Below are positions 8,582-17,634 of a DNA stretch of 33,232 nt, in pieces. The stretch's first letter is position 1; each line of letters begins with the position of its first letter. The position numbers and the translations under genes were made by a program. Source of the stretch: an uncultured Collinsella sp. (lineage in GTDB: Bacteria; Actinomycetota; Coriobacteriia; Coriobacteriales; Coriobacteriaceae); assembly GCA_900556605.1 (NCBI GenBank), contig USPC01000008.1, positions 1 through 33,232 on the forward strand, in the 5' to 3' direction. Under the pieces are notes generated by a model. The model saw only the letters and a list, made by a program, of their open reading frames with translations. It searched no databases and was not told where the DNA came from.

Positions 8582-10018
8582 ATGAATCAGGTGGAGCAGA
8601 GCGTCGCTGAGTATGTCGACGAGGTCTGGGAGGACGTTGTCGCCGATATCGAGCAGCTGGTGGGCTATCCGTCCGTGGCCGTTGCTACCGATGCGGAGCC
8701 CGGTGCGCCGTTTGGCCGCCCGGTCCGTGATGCGCTTGATTGCGCGCTCGGTATCGCGCAAAAGCTCGGCTACCAGACGAGCGATGACGAGGGCTTTGTG
8801 GGCATTGCCGATATTCCGGGCCGCGGCGACAAGCAGCTCGCGACCATCTGCCACGTGGACGTGGTTCCCGCCGGCCCCGGTTGGAATACCGACCCGTTTG
8901 CGATGGAGCGTCGCGAGGGCTGGCTGCTCGGTCGCGGCGTTATCGACGACAAGGGTCCGGCGGTACTGTCGCTCTACGCCGGCGCCTATCTGCTCAAGCA
9001 CGGCATCACCCCGCGCTATACCTTCCGCGCGCTGCTGGGCTGCGATGAGGAAGTGGGCATGTCCGACGTTCACCATTATCTGGAGAACTATGCAGACCCC
9101 GACTTTCTGTTTACACCCGATGCCGAGTTCCCGGTCTGCAATGCCGAGAAGGGCCAGTTTGGGGCGACGTTTGTGAGCTCCAAGATCGACGGCGGACGCA
9201 TTGTGTCCTGGAGCGGTGCCGAGGCGAGCAACGCCATTCCGTCGCAGTCTATCTGCGAGCTCGCGATTGCCGCCGATGAGCTGCCGGCGCCGGTCGAGAA
9301 CGCCGACCGCCTAGAGATTACGGCGCTCGATAACGGACATGCGCAGATTTTCGCTCACGGCATTGGCGGTCATGCCTCGATGCCCGAGGGAACGATCAAT
9401 GCCGTTGGCCTCATCGTGGCGTATCTGCGCGAGGCCGAGGACGCGTTTGGCGCACGCGATGAGCGCCTGCTGACGCCTGCCGAGCACGAGTTTGTCAAGT
9501 TTCTGGCCTTTGTGCATGCGGATGCCTATGGCCGCGGCCTGGGTATCGACGCGACGAGCCCCGCGTTTGGCCCGCTCACCTGCAACCCTGGCGTCATCCG
9601 CGTGGCGGATGGTCACATTGAGCAGGTAATCGACGTGCGCTTCCCCGATAGCACGAGCGCCGATACCATCCGCGAGCAGCTCGAGCCGCTCGTGGGCCGC
9701 TTTGGTGTGACGTGCCAGCTGGGTCGCGCGAAGGTGCCGTTCTCGGTCTCTGCCGATGATCCGGCCGTGAAGGCGCTTATCGATACCTATAACGAGTTTA
9801 CGGGTAAGCATGCCGAGCCCTTCGCCATGGGCGGTGGCACGTACGCGCGCAACTTTGCTCGCGCTGTGTCGTTTGGCCCCGAGGAGACCGGCCTTGAGCT
9901 TCCTGCATGGGGTGGCCAGATGCACGGCCCCAACGAGTGCGCCAACGAGGAACAGCTCAAGCAAGCTCTCAAGATCTATATCGTGGCGATCCTTCGTTTG
10001 AATGAATTAGAGCTTTAA
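8582..10018 (+). CDS. Sapep-family Mn-dependent dipeptidase (M20)
   Basis: A 478-residue metallopeptidase of the M20 clan, of the PepV/Sapep type, predicted to cleave dipeptides in the cytosol with a dinuclear metal centre. Visible features: TICHVDVVPAGPGW (metal His91 and catalytic Asp93), GVIDDKGP (bridging Asp), GCDEEVGMSD (catalytic Glu and metal Glu), a dimerisation/lid domain in the middle, and a C-terminal GGGTYARNF block with a later metal His in GGQMHGPNE. The length is normal for PepV-like enzymes. A strong AAGGAGGT lies 5 nt before the ATG at 8582, which rules out the longer upstream reading. It follows a HAD phosphatase in the same direction and ends before palindromic repeat copy 3. 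Confidence 0.93.
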   Translation: MNQVEQSVAEYVDEVWEDVVADIEQLVGYPSVAVATDAEPGAPFGRPVRDALDCALGIAQKLGYQTSDDEGFVGIADIPGRGDKQLATICHVDVVPAGPGWNTDPFAMERREGWLLGRGVIDDKGPAVLSLYAGAYLLKHGITPRYTFRALLGCDEEVGMSDVHHYLENYADPDFLFTPDAEFPVCNAEKGQFGATFVSSKIDGGRIVSWSGAEASNAIPSQSICELAIAADELPAPVENADRLEITALDNGHAQIFAHGIGGHASMPEGTINAVGLIVAYLREAEDAFGARDERLLTPAEHEFVKFLAFVHADAYGRGLGIDATSPAFGPLTCNPGVIRVADGHIEQVIDVRFPDSTSADTIREQLEPLVGRFGVTCQLGRAKVPFSVSADDPAVKALIDTYNEFTGKHAEPFAMGGGTYARNFARAVSFGPEETGLELPAWGGQMHGPNECANEEQLKQALKIYIVAILRLNELEL

Positions 10019-10040
10019 GGTTACGCGGTTTCCCAATCTA

Positions 10041-10106
10041 AGTTGCGGTGGAATAGTTCCTAGAATGGGCCATTTGATGGCCAAACAGGAACTATTTCAC
10101 CGCAAC
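10041..10106. repeat. palindromic repeat, copy 3
   Basis: AGTTGCGGTGGAATAGTTCC (10041-10060) pairs with GGAACTATTTCACCGCAACT (10087-10106), with one G-T wobble position. The loop has its own dyad, GGCCATTTGATGGCC. The outer stem matches copies 1 and 2; the inner part differs. It lies 22 nt after the dipeptidase stop. The remaining stretch to pstS (10107-10312) shows a small GCGGGC/GCCCGC hairpin near 10271 but no recognisable Pho box or riboswitch. Confidence 0.88.
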
Positions 10107-10312
10107 TTCGTTTTTATTGGTGTAAAAGACTGGCCATGTTTGGCGGCGGGTTTGTTATTCGTTTGTAAAGGCTGGGTCGCGCTTGCGGTAAGGGTCTATC
10201 AAAAGCCCGTAAGAAACTGCAGATAAGGCGGTCTTCGCCCGGTCGGGGTCGTATCTTTCCAAACAGCAAAGCGGGCAGGGTGCCCGCGAGTCGCATGTAT
10301 GAAAGGAAGATC

Positions 10313-11251
10313 ATGCTCGATCAGGCTTATTCTCGTCGTCAGTTCCTCGGTCTCGCTGGTGGTCTTGCCAGCTTCGTGGGCCTCGGCCTCGTTGGTTGCG
10401 GCGGCGCAGGCGCTTCCAACGCCGTCGACAAGGGTAGCGCCGCTGCTGCCGAGTCCGTCTCCGGTGAGGTGACCTACGACGGCGCCTCCTCGTTCCAGGC
10501 CCTCGTCGAGGCCGCTGCCGAGAAGTTCATGGACGCCAACCCGGACGTCTCCGTTTCCGGCTCGGGCAACGGTTCGGGCAAGGGCCTGACCGCTGTTGCC
10601 GCCGGCACCGTTACCATCGGTAACTCTGACGTCTTTGCCGAGACCAAGCTCGAGGCCGACCAGGTTAAGAAGCTCGTCGACCACGAGGTCGCCGTCGTGG
10701 GCATGGGCCCCGTCGTCTCCAAGAACGTGACGGTCGATGACCTGTCCCTCGAACAGCTCAAGGGCATCTTCTCCGGCCAGATTACCAACTGGAAGGAGGT
10801 CGGCGGCGACGATGCCAAAATCGTCGTCCTCAACCGCAAGGCCGGCTCCGGTACCCGCGCCACTTTCGAGGCTGCCGTCTTTGGCGACGAGGCCGTCGAC
10901 TTTAAGGGCGACGCCGAGCTCGACAAGTCCGGCGATGTCCAGACTCAGATGGCCAGCACCGACAACGCCATCTCCTACCTCGACTTCTCGCACTTCGACG
11001 ACTCCAAGTTCAACGCCGTCAAGGTCGAGGGTGTCGAGCCCAAGAGCAAGAACGTCACCGACGACTCCTTTAAGATCTGGGCGACCGAGCACATGTACTG
11101 CGCTAAGGACGCCGACGAGGCCACCAAGGCCTTCTTGGAGTTCATGCTTTCCGACGATGTCCAGGGCAAGCTCGTCGAGGAGCAGGGCTTTATCCCCGTC
11201 TCTGCCATGAAGGTCGTCAAGGACGCCAGCGGCAAGGTCTCTGCTAAATAA
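10313..11251 (+). CDS. pstS: phosphate ABC transporter substrate-binding lipoprotein
   Basis: The 312-residue extracytoplasmic phosphate receptor of the PstSCAB importer. The N-terminus carries a twin-arginine motif SRRQFLGLAGG and a lipobox LVGC with the lipidated Cys near 29, so it is probably exported folded by Tat and anchored as a lipoprotein. The phosphate-binding core is recognisable: DGASSFQALVEAA, GSGNGSGKGLTAVAAGTVTIGNSD, and LNRKAGSGTRATFEAAVFGD. The ATG at 10313 has GAAAGGAAG upstream; an earlier in-frame ATG at 10280 would add residues before the Tat motif and lacks a site. It is first in pstSCAB. pst genes are usually induced by phosphate starvation, but I see no regulator-binding site here. 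Confidence 0.95.
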   Translation: MLDQAYSRRQFLGLAGGLASFVGLGLVGCGGAGASNAVDKGSAAAAESVSGEVTYDGASSFQALVEAAAEKFMDANPDVSVSGSGNGSGKGLTAVAAGTVTIGNSDVFAETKLEADQVKKLVDHEVAVVGMGPVVSKNVTVDDLSLEQLKGIFSGQITNWKEVGGDDAKIVVLNRKAGSGTRATFEAAVFGDEAVDFKGDAELDKSGDVQTQMASTDNAISYLDFSHFDDSKFNAVKVEGVEPKSKNVTDDSFKIWATEHMYCAKDADEATKAFLEFMLSDDVQGKLVEEQGFIPVSAMKVVKDASGKVSAK

Positions 11252-11276
11252 GTAATCGCCCCCGGAAAGGTTTGCA

Positions 11277-12185
11277 ATGGCAAAACAGCTGCCAAAGCGC
11301 GACCTTGAGAACGTGGGCCTGGGCGTCACGGGCGCGTGCGTAGCGCTCGTGACGCTTGTCGTTGCCGCGCTTATCTTCATGGTCGCCCAAAAGGGCCTCT
11401 CGGCTTTTCTCAAGGATGGCGTTTCGGTTGTCGAGTTCTTCACCGGCACCAAGTGGGACCTGGCCAACACAGCCGAAAACGGTCTGCCCTATACCGGCGC
11501 CCTGCCCCTGATCGTCACCTCGTTTGCGGTCATGGTGCTCTCCACGCTCATCGCGCTGCCCATCGCCATCGGCTCCGCCATCTTTGCGGTCGAGATCCAA
11601 CCCAAATTTGGTTCCAAGGTCTTTCAGCCGCTTATTGAGCTTTTGACCGGCATTCCCTCGGTCGTCTTTGGACTGATTGGCTTTCACGTGGTCGTCGGAC
11701 TTATGAAGTCCGTTTTCCACGTGAGCACGGGTCTGGGCATCCTGCCCGGCGCCATCGTGCTGGCTGTCATGATCCTGCCGACGATGACCACCCTTTCGGT
11801 CGATGGCCTGCGCGCCGTGCCCGACAGCTACCGTCAGGGCTCGCTTGCGCTGGGCTACACCCGCTGGCAGACCATCTGGCACGTGGTGCTCAAGTCCGCC
11901 ATGCCGTCGCTCATGACTGCGGTCATCCTTGGCATGACGCGCGCCTTTGGCGAGACGCTCGCCGTGCGCATGGTCATCGGCGGTATTGAGGCCATGCCGA
12001 CGTCGCTGCTGTCGCCGGCCTCGACCATCACCACCACGCTCACCACGTCCATGGCGGTCTATGCCGAGGGTTCGGCCCAGGACGATGTTCTGTGGGCGCT
12101 CGGTCTGCTGCTGATGGGTATGAGCCTCATCTTCATCCTGATCATCCACATTATCGGCCGCAAGGGGGCGAAGGCTCGTGGCTAG
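11277..12185 (+). CDS. pstC: phosphate ABC transporter permease PstC
   Basis: A 302-residue inner-membrane permease with about six transmembrane helices, forming the phosphate channel with PstA. The first helix is CVALVTLVVAALIFMVA (about residues 22-38); the periplasmic GTKWDL segment and the cytoplasmic coupling loop (LALGYTRWQTIWHVVLKSAMPSLMTAVILGMTRAFGET) are typical of PstC. It lies 25 nt after pstS with AAAGG before the ATG, and its stop overlaps the pstA GTG start by 8 nt. The length is normal. Confidence 0.95.
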   Translation: MAKQLPKRDLENVGLGVTGACVALVTLVVAALIFMVAQKGLSAFLKDGVSVVEFFTGTKWDLANTAENGLPYTGALPLIVTSFAVMVLSTLIALPIAIGSAIFAVEIQPKFGSKVFQPLIELLTGIPSVVFGLIGFHVVVGLMKSVFHVSTGLGILPGAIVLAVMILPTMTTLSVDGLRAVPDSYRQGSLALGYTRWQTIWHVVLKSAMPSLMTAVILGMTRAFGETLAVRMVIGGIEAMPTSLLSPASTITTTLTTSMAVYAEGSAQDDVLWALGLLLMGMSLIFILIIHIIGRKGAKARG

Positions 12186-13100
12186 CACGCGCATCCATAT
12201 CGACGAGGCGAGACTCGGGCGCGTCCAAAAGCAGGATCGCATCGCCACGGGCGTGCTGACGGCAATCATCGCCATCGTCATGCTCATCGTCGTCTCCATG
12301 GTGGCCTATATCCTGTTCGAGGGCATCTCGACGCTGTTCCAGCCGGGTTTTCTCACGCAGCCGTCGCGCGCCAACGGAACTCAGGGCGGCGTACTCTACC
12401 AGCTGTTCGACTCGTTCTATCTGCTGCTGATCACCCTGATCATCTCGGTGCCCATCAGCCTGGGCGGCGCGGTCTTTTTGGTTGAGTACGCGCCGGACGG
12501 TCCCATCCGCGACATCGCTTCCACCGCCATCGAGACGCTGTCCTCGCTGCCTTCCATCGTTGTCGGCATGTTCGGTTTCCTGGTGTTCTCGGTGCAGCTG
12601 GGCTGGAAGTACTCCATCATCTCCGGCGCCGTCGCGCTCACCATGTTCAACATTCCCATTCTGGTGCGCGTGATCCAGCAGGCGCTCGAGGACGTGCCGC
12701 AGGCCCAGCGCGATGCGTGCCTGGCCATGGGCCTTACCCGCTGGGAGGCCACGCTGCACATCCTGATCCCCGAGGCCATGCCTGCCATCGTGACCGGCAT
12801 CGTGCTTTCGGCCGGCCGCGTGTTTGGCGAGGCCGCGGCACTGCTCTTTACCTCGGGCATGAGCTCGCCGGTGCGTTTGAACTTCTTGAGCTTTAACCTG
12901 TCGAGCCCCACCTGCGCTTGGAACGTGTTCCGCCCCGGTGAGTCGCTCGCCGTGCACATCTACAAGATTTACGGCGAGGGCAGCCCCGAGGCCCAGCAGA
13001 TCGTTTGGGGCACCGCTGCACTGCTGATGATCTGCGTGCTGCTGTTTAACATAGTTGCCCGTATCGTGGGCAAGCAACTGGCAAGGAAGATGACGGCCGA

Positions 13101-13104
<4 letters not shown>
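12178..13104 (+). CDS. pstA: phosphate ABC transporter permease PstA
   Basis: The 308-residue partner permease of PstC, with about six membrane helices. Visible are an N-terminal helix (about residues 25-48), GGVLYQLFDSFYLLLITLIISVPISLGGAVFLVEYA, and a permease coupling loop around CLAMGLTRWEATLHILIPEAMPAIVTGIVLSAGRVFGEAAALLFT. Translation starts at GTG 12178, within the last codons of pstC, with AGGGGGCGAAGG as ribosome binding site. Its TGA overlaps the pstB ATG by 4 nt. Both overlaps indicate tight translational coupling. Confidence 0.95.
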
Positions 13105-13973
<869 letters not shown>

Positions 13974-14029
13974 TCCGGGACATGCTTGAGGCCCGTGGCG
14001 GCTATGGTTGCCGCGGGACTGATTGGAGA

Positions 14030-14067
14030 GGCGGGTCATCTCTTTTGCGAGATGGCCCGCCTTTTTG
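14030..14067 (+). terminator. terminator of pstSCAB
   Basis: GGCGGGTCATCTC (14030-14042) pairs with GAGATGGCCCGCC (14049-14061), with one wobble, then TTTTT. It separates the pst operon from the ABC-F gene. Confidence 0.9.
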
Positions 14068-14136
14068 TGTCGCGTACGGCCCGCCTTTTCGCTGCTATCA
14101 TGGACAACGTTGAATTTCTACGAAGGAGCAGGGCAT

Positions 14137-15996
14137 ATGGCGATTCTTTTGGGATGCGATTCCGTCAGCCTAGAGTTTCCCACTAAGCATATTTTCGATA
14201 GCGTGACGCTCGGCGTGGGCGAGGGCGACCGTATTGGCATCGTCGGCAAAAACGGCGACGGCAAGTCGACGCTGCTGAGCGTACTCGCGGGCACGCTGGA
14301 GCCCGACGATGGCCGCGTGACGCATCGCCGCGGCACCACGATCGGTCTGCTCGGCCAAAAGGACCAACTTGTCGACACCGATACCGTGCATCATGCCGTC
14401 GTGGGCGACACGCCCGAGTACGAGTGGGCGTCGAGCCCCCGCACGCGCCAGATCCTCGCCGGCCTCATCAGCGACGTGCCCTGGGAGGGCACGGTGGGCG
14501 AGCTTTCGGGCGGTCAGCGCCGCCGCGTGGACCTCGCGCGCCTGCTGATCGGCGACTACGACGTGCTCATGCTCGACGAGCCCACCAACCACCTGGACAT
14601 GCGCACCATCAACTGGCTCGCGCGTCACTTAAAGGCCCGCTGGCAGCGCGGTCAGGGCGCCATGCTCGTGGTCACGCACGATCGCTGGTTCTTGGACGAG
14701 GTCTGCACCAGCATGTGGGAGGTCCACGACGGCCAGGTCGACCCCTTCGAGGGCGGCTACTCGGCATATATCCTTCAGCGCGTAGAGCGCGACCGCATGG
14801 CCGCCGTCACCGAGGAGCGCCGCCGCAACATGGCGCGCAAGGAGCTCGCGTGGCTGAGCCGCGGCGCCCAGGCTCGTTCCACCAAGCCCAAGTTTCGCGT
14901 TGAGGCTGCTCGCGAGCTGATCGCCGACGTGCCGCCCGTGCGCGACGAGCTGGAGCTCAAGCGCCTCGCCGTGAGCCGCCTAGGCAAGCAGGTCATCGAC
15001 GTGATCGACGTTGATGCCGGCTATGCGGATACCGACGGCGCGCCCAAGCAGGTGCTCTCCGACGTGACCTGGCTTATCGGCGCGGGCGACCGCTATGGTC
15101 TTTTGGGCGAGAACGGCGCCGGCAAGTCGACCTTGCTCGATGTGATTCAGGGCAAGATTGCGCCCACGCGCGGCCGCGTGAAGATTGGCCAGACAGTGCG
15201 CTTTGGCGTGCTGTCGCAGCAGCTCGAGGAGCTCGAGCCCTACATGGGCGACACGATCCGCGAGGTGCTGAGCAACTATAAGAAGTATTACGTCATCGAC
15301 GGCAAGGAGACCGCTCCCGAGAAGCTTTGCGAGCGCCTGGGCTTTACGACGCAGCAGCTCTGGAGCCGCATCGGCGACCTTTCGGGCGGCCAGCGCCGTC
15401 GCCTGTCGCTGCTGCTGACAATCCTGGACGAGCCCAACGTGCTTATCCTGGACGAGCCGGGCAACGACCTGGATACCGATATGCTCGCGATTGTCGAGGA
15501 CCTGCTCGATGGCTGGCCCGGCACGTTGATTCTGGTGACGCACGACCGCTTCTTGATGGAGCGCGTGACCGACCAGCAGTGGGCGCTGCTCGACGGCCAC
15601 CTGACGCATATGCCCGGCGGCGTGGACCAGTACCTGCGCCTGTGCAACGCTACCGCCGAGGGCGAGCCCGTGGGCGCACCGAGTGCCAAGACCGGCGCGT
15701 TCGACGCCGGTGCCGCGGCAGCTGCGGCCGAAAAGCCCAAGTCGAGCGGTCAGCCCAACGGCCTGTCCAACGCCGAGCGTCAGAAGCTCCGCCGCGAGGT
15801 GAGCTCGCTCGAGCGCAAGATGGAGACGCAGCGCGCCCGCGTGGAGGAGGCCGAGGCCGCGATGGCCCAGGTCGATCCCACAAACTACACGGCGCTCGGC
15901 GAGCAGCAGGCAAAGATCGACGAGGCTCACGCCACCATGGACGAGTTGGAGACGGCGTGGCTCGAGGCGAGCGAAAAGCTCGAGGGCGAGGAGTAG
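14137..15996 (+). CDS. ABC-F family ATPase (Uup-like)
   Basis: A 619-residue soluble protein with two ATP-binding cassettes and no membrane segments, as in ABC-F proteins that act on ribosomes or nucleic acid. Cassette 1: GIVGKNGDGKSTLL, signature LSGGQRRRVDLARLL, Walker B LMLDEPTNHLD. Cassette 2: GLLGENGAGKSTLL, LSGGQRRRLSLLLTIL, LILDEPGNDLD. The linker between them (about residues 230-270) is charged. The C-terminal 80 residues are a predicted coiled coil (SLERKMETQRARVEEAE), as in Uup, which binds branched DNA. The ATG at 14137 is preceded by GAAGGAGC; a longer reading would enter the pst terminator. The HAD gene starts 6 nt downstream, so the two probably share an operon. Whether it protects ribosomes or confers resistance cannot be told. 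Confidence 0.92.
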   Translation: MAILLGCDSVSLEFPTKHIFDSVTLGVGEGDRIGIVGKNGDGKSTLLSVLAGTLEPDDGRVTHRRGTTIGLLGQKDQLVDTDTVHHAVVGDTPEYEWASSPRTRQILAGLISDVPWEGTVGELSGGQRRRVDLARLLIGDYDVLMLDEPTNHLDMRTINWLARHLKARWQRGQGAMLVVTHDRWFLDEVCTSMWEVHDGQVDPFEGGYSAYILQRVERDRMAAVTEERRRNMARKELAWLSRGAQARSTKPKFRVEAARELIADVPPVRDELELKRLAVSRLGKQVIDVIDVDAGYADTDGAPKQVLSDVTWLIGAGDRYGLLGENGAGKSTLLDVIQGKIAPTRGRVKIGQTVRFGVLSQQLEELEPYMGDTIREVLSNYKKYYVIDGKETAPEKLCERLGFTTQQLWSRIGDLSGGQRRRLSLLLTILDEPNVLILDEPGNDLDTDMLAIVEDLLDGWPGTLILVTHDRFLMERVTDQQWALLDGHLTHMPGGVDQYLRLCNATAEGEPVGAPSAKTGAFDAGAAAAAAEKPKSSGQPNGLSNAERQKLRREVSSLERKMETQRARVEEAEAAMAQVDPTNYTALGEQQAKIDEAHATMDELETAWLEASEKLEGEE

Positions 15997-16002
15997 ACGA
16001 GG

Positions 16003-16773
16003 ATGATCAAAGCCGCGTTTTTCGATATCGACGGCACGCTGCTGAGCTTTAAGACCCACCGGATTCCGGCGTCGGCGCAGCAGGTGCTCGACGGCTTTCA
16101 CGAGCAGGGGATCGCGTGCGTGATCGCCACGGGCCGTCCGACCTACCAGATGCCCGATTGGCTGCTCGACTTGGGATGGGATGCGTACATTACGCTTTCG
16201 GGCCAGCACTGCTTTGATTCCGAGGGGGTTTACCGCAGCTGCCCGATCGATCCGGACGACGTCGCGGTGATTGTGAACCAGGTGGCGCAGGGGCGCTACG
16301 ACTCGCTGTGCATGCAGGGCGAGAACTCGTTTGTGAACCGCCTGTCCGAGCGCGTGGTGACGGCTGGCAGCAACGCGGGAATCGTCTACCACGAGGAGCC
16401 GTTTGAGCACGCCTTTGACGCGCCGGTCTACCAGTTCTGCGCCTTTGTGGACCCGGCCGACGAACATATCGTGACCGACGCCGTGTCGCATTCGCTCACC
16501 ACGCGCTGGTGCGACCTGTTCTGTGACATTATTCCCGCTAACGGCGGCAAGGACCTGGGCGTGGCGGCGACGCTCGAGCGGCTTGGTATCGACGCGAGCG
16601 AGGCGATTGCCTTTGGCGACGGCGAGAACGACCTGTCGATGTTCTCGGCCGTGGGCACAAGTGTGGCCATGGGCAACGCGCAGGATACCGTGAAGGCCGC
16701 GGCGACCTATGTGACGACCGCCGTGGACGACGACGGGATCTACAACGCCGCGAAGCACTTTGGACTGTTATAA
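16003..16773 (+). CDS. Cof-type HAD phosphatase
   Basis: A 256-residue HAD subfamily IIB hydrolase. Motif I is AAFFDIDGTLLSF, motif II is VIATGRPTYQMP, and motif IV is AIAFGDGENDLSMFSAVG. The large cap between motifs II and III is characteristic of the Cof/YbiV group, which dephosphorylates sugar phosphates and cofactors such as FMN or PLP. The exact substrate is not predictable. It starts 6 nt after the ABC-F gene, with GACGAGGATG as a weak ribosome binding site, suggesting co-transcription. It ends just before a GGGAC-type repeat that can terminate transcription. Confidence 0.92.
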   Translation: MIKAAFFDIDGTLLSFKTHRIPASAQQVLDGFHEQGIACVIATGRPTYQMPDWLLDLGWDAYITLSGQHCFDSEGVYRSCPIDPDDVAVIVNQVAQGRYDSLCMQGENSFVNRLSERVVTAGSNAGIVYHEEPFEHAFDAPVYQFCAFVDPADEHIVTDAVSHSLTTRWCDLFCDIIPANGGKDLGVAATLERLGIDASEAIAFGDGENDLSMFSAVGTSVAMGNAQDTVKAAATYVTTAVDDDGIYNAAKHFGLL

Positions 16774-16782
16774 CTGCGGCTC

Positions 16783-16855
16783 GGCACTTAGGGATGCTCC
16801 TTTTCTGCCGGCAGCTGGGGGACACTCCTTGCGGGGCGTCCCCATTTTGTTTTCG
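16783..16855 (+). repeat. GGGAC-type palindromic repeat with terminator hairpin
   Basis: GGCACTTAGGGATGCTCC and TGCCGGCAGCTGGGGGACAC (from about 16806) match parts of the repeat at 146-198, the second over about 22 nt with small differences. The final part forms a hairpin GGGGAC (16818-16823) / GTCCCC (16838-16843), followed by ATTTTGTTTT, so it can terminate the HAD operon. Confidence 0.65.
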
Positions 16856-16874
16856 TCCCGCACGTTTTGTGAAA

Positions 16875-16936
16875 CACGGCTAACTTTTAGACAAAGTAGT
16901 AAGACATGGGCAACTTTTGCGGTAAAGTTAGCCGTG
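16875..16936. promoter_or_regulatory. nested operator array upstream of the DtxR-type regulator
   Basis: CACGGCTAACTTT (16875-16887) and AAAGTTAGCCGTG (16924-16936) are perfect 13-bp reverse complements 36 bp apart. Inside are two smaller dyads: ACTTT-TAGAC-AAAGT on the left and AACTTT-TGCGGT-AAAGTT on the right. The segment CATGGGCAACTTTTGC (16905-16920) recurs almost unchanged upstream of the metal exporter at 23523. The layout suggests two regulator dimers, probably the DtxR-family protein encoded immediately downstream. Confidence 0.6.
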
Positions 16937-16981
16937 GAAAGTATCCAGAGGCTAACTAGCAATCATCGCGAAAGGCGGCCC

Positions 16982-17371
16982 ATGGCCCTACGTGAATCCG
17001 GAGAAGACTATCTCGAATCGATCTACGTTCTGTCGGAACGTCAGGGCATCGTGCGCTCGATCGACGTTGCGGAGTACCTCGGCGTAACCAAGGCGAGCGT
17101 CTCTAAAGCCATGGCGACGCTGGAGAACAGCGGCTATGTCGAAATGGGCAAGCGCGACGTTCATCTGACGGAGCGTGGTCTGGAGGTCGCGCGCCAAATG
17201 TGGGAGCGCCACTGCTTTTTCGTGGGGCTGCTAGAGGATGCGGGTGTTTCGGCTGAGATCGCGTCGCAAGAGGGCTGCCACATGGAGCACTGCCTAAGCG
17301 AGGAAAGCTTCGAGAAGCTGAGGGCGATGCTGGGACGGGACGGTGCTTCGGCGCCAATAATGACCGACTAG
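16982..17371 (+). CDS. DtxR/MntR-family metal-dependent regulator
   Basis: A 129-residue two-domain regulator. Residues 1-70 form a winged helix (SGEDYLESIYVLSERQGIVRSIDVAEYLGVTKASVSKAM) and residues 75-120 the metal-binding/dimerisation domain (HCFFVGLLEDAGV, QEGCHMEHCLSEES). The acidic/His pair in the first helix and the EGCHMEHCLSE segment are the usual metal ligands of this family. There is no SH3-like third domain, so it resembles MntR more than classical DtxR; Mn versus Fe sensing is not settled. The start at 16982 has GAAAGGCGG before it. The operator array directly upstream indicates autoregulation. It is monocistronic and convergent with the zinc ATPase across a giant hairpin. Confidence 0.9.
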   Translation: MALRESGEDYLESIYVLSERQGIVRSIDVAEYLGVTKASVSKAMATLENSGYVEMGKRDVHLTERGLEVARQMWERHCFFVGLLEDAGVSAEIASQEGCHMEHCLSEESFEKLRAMLGRDGASAPIMTD

Positions 17372-17489
17372 CACTCCCGCAGCGGCGCGGGACAGCGACC
17401 GAGACGAGTGGTCCCACCAACTAAGTCCAACTCAGACAAGGAACCCCACCAGCAAGCGATGCCCAAGAACCGCCAGCAACGTTACCGCA

Positions 17490-17618
17490 GGCCGGGGCCG
17501 GGCTTGGTTTTGAAAACATTCCGCAGACCAGAAGTGCCCCCGTTCGTAGCTCCGAAGGAGCAGAACGGGGGCACTTCATTGGTCGAGGACGTTTTCAAAA
17601 CCAAGCCCGGCCCCGGCC
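17490..17618. repeat. nearly 130-bp palindrome between convergent genes
   Basis: Outer arms 17490-17517 and 17591-17618 are perfect 28-bp reverse complements (GGCCGGGGCCGGGCTTGG then TTTTGAAAAC). Middle arms 17526-17545 and 17563-17584 pair over about 20 bp (GACCAGAAGTGCCCCCGTTC) apart from a two-base bulge. The centre is GCTCC-GAA-GGAGC. The whole unit folds into one rod. It lies between the stops of the DtxR gene (17371) and the P-type ATPase (17635), so a bidirectional terminator role is possible. 17372-17489 contains no gene I can support. Confidence 0.9.
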
Positions 17619-17634
17619 GGACAGCCCACGAACG

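Noticed and set aside
3203-10106. CRISPR-like spacing of the palindromic repeats
   Set aside because: Three copies lie 3.3-3.6 kb apart with genes between them; no regular short spacers exist anywhere in the window.
10107-10312. Riboswitch or Pho box before pstS
   Set aside because: Only a short GC-rich hairpin and a single TGTAAA were seen; no direct-repeat Pho box or known aptamer.
14980-16758. 592-codon minus-strand open frame
   Set aside because: Shadow of the ABC-F and HAD genes, both with clear motifs; the translation has no family features.
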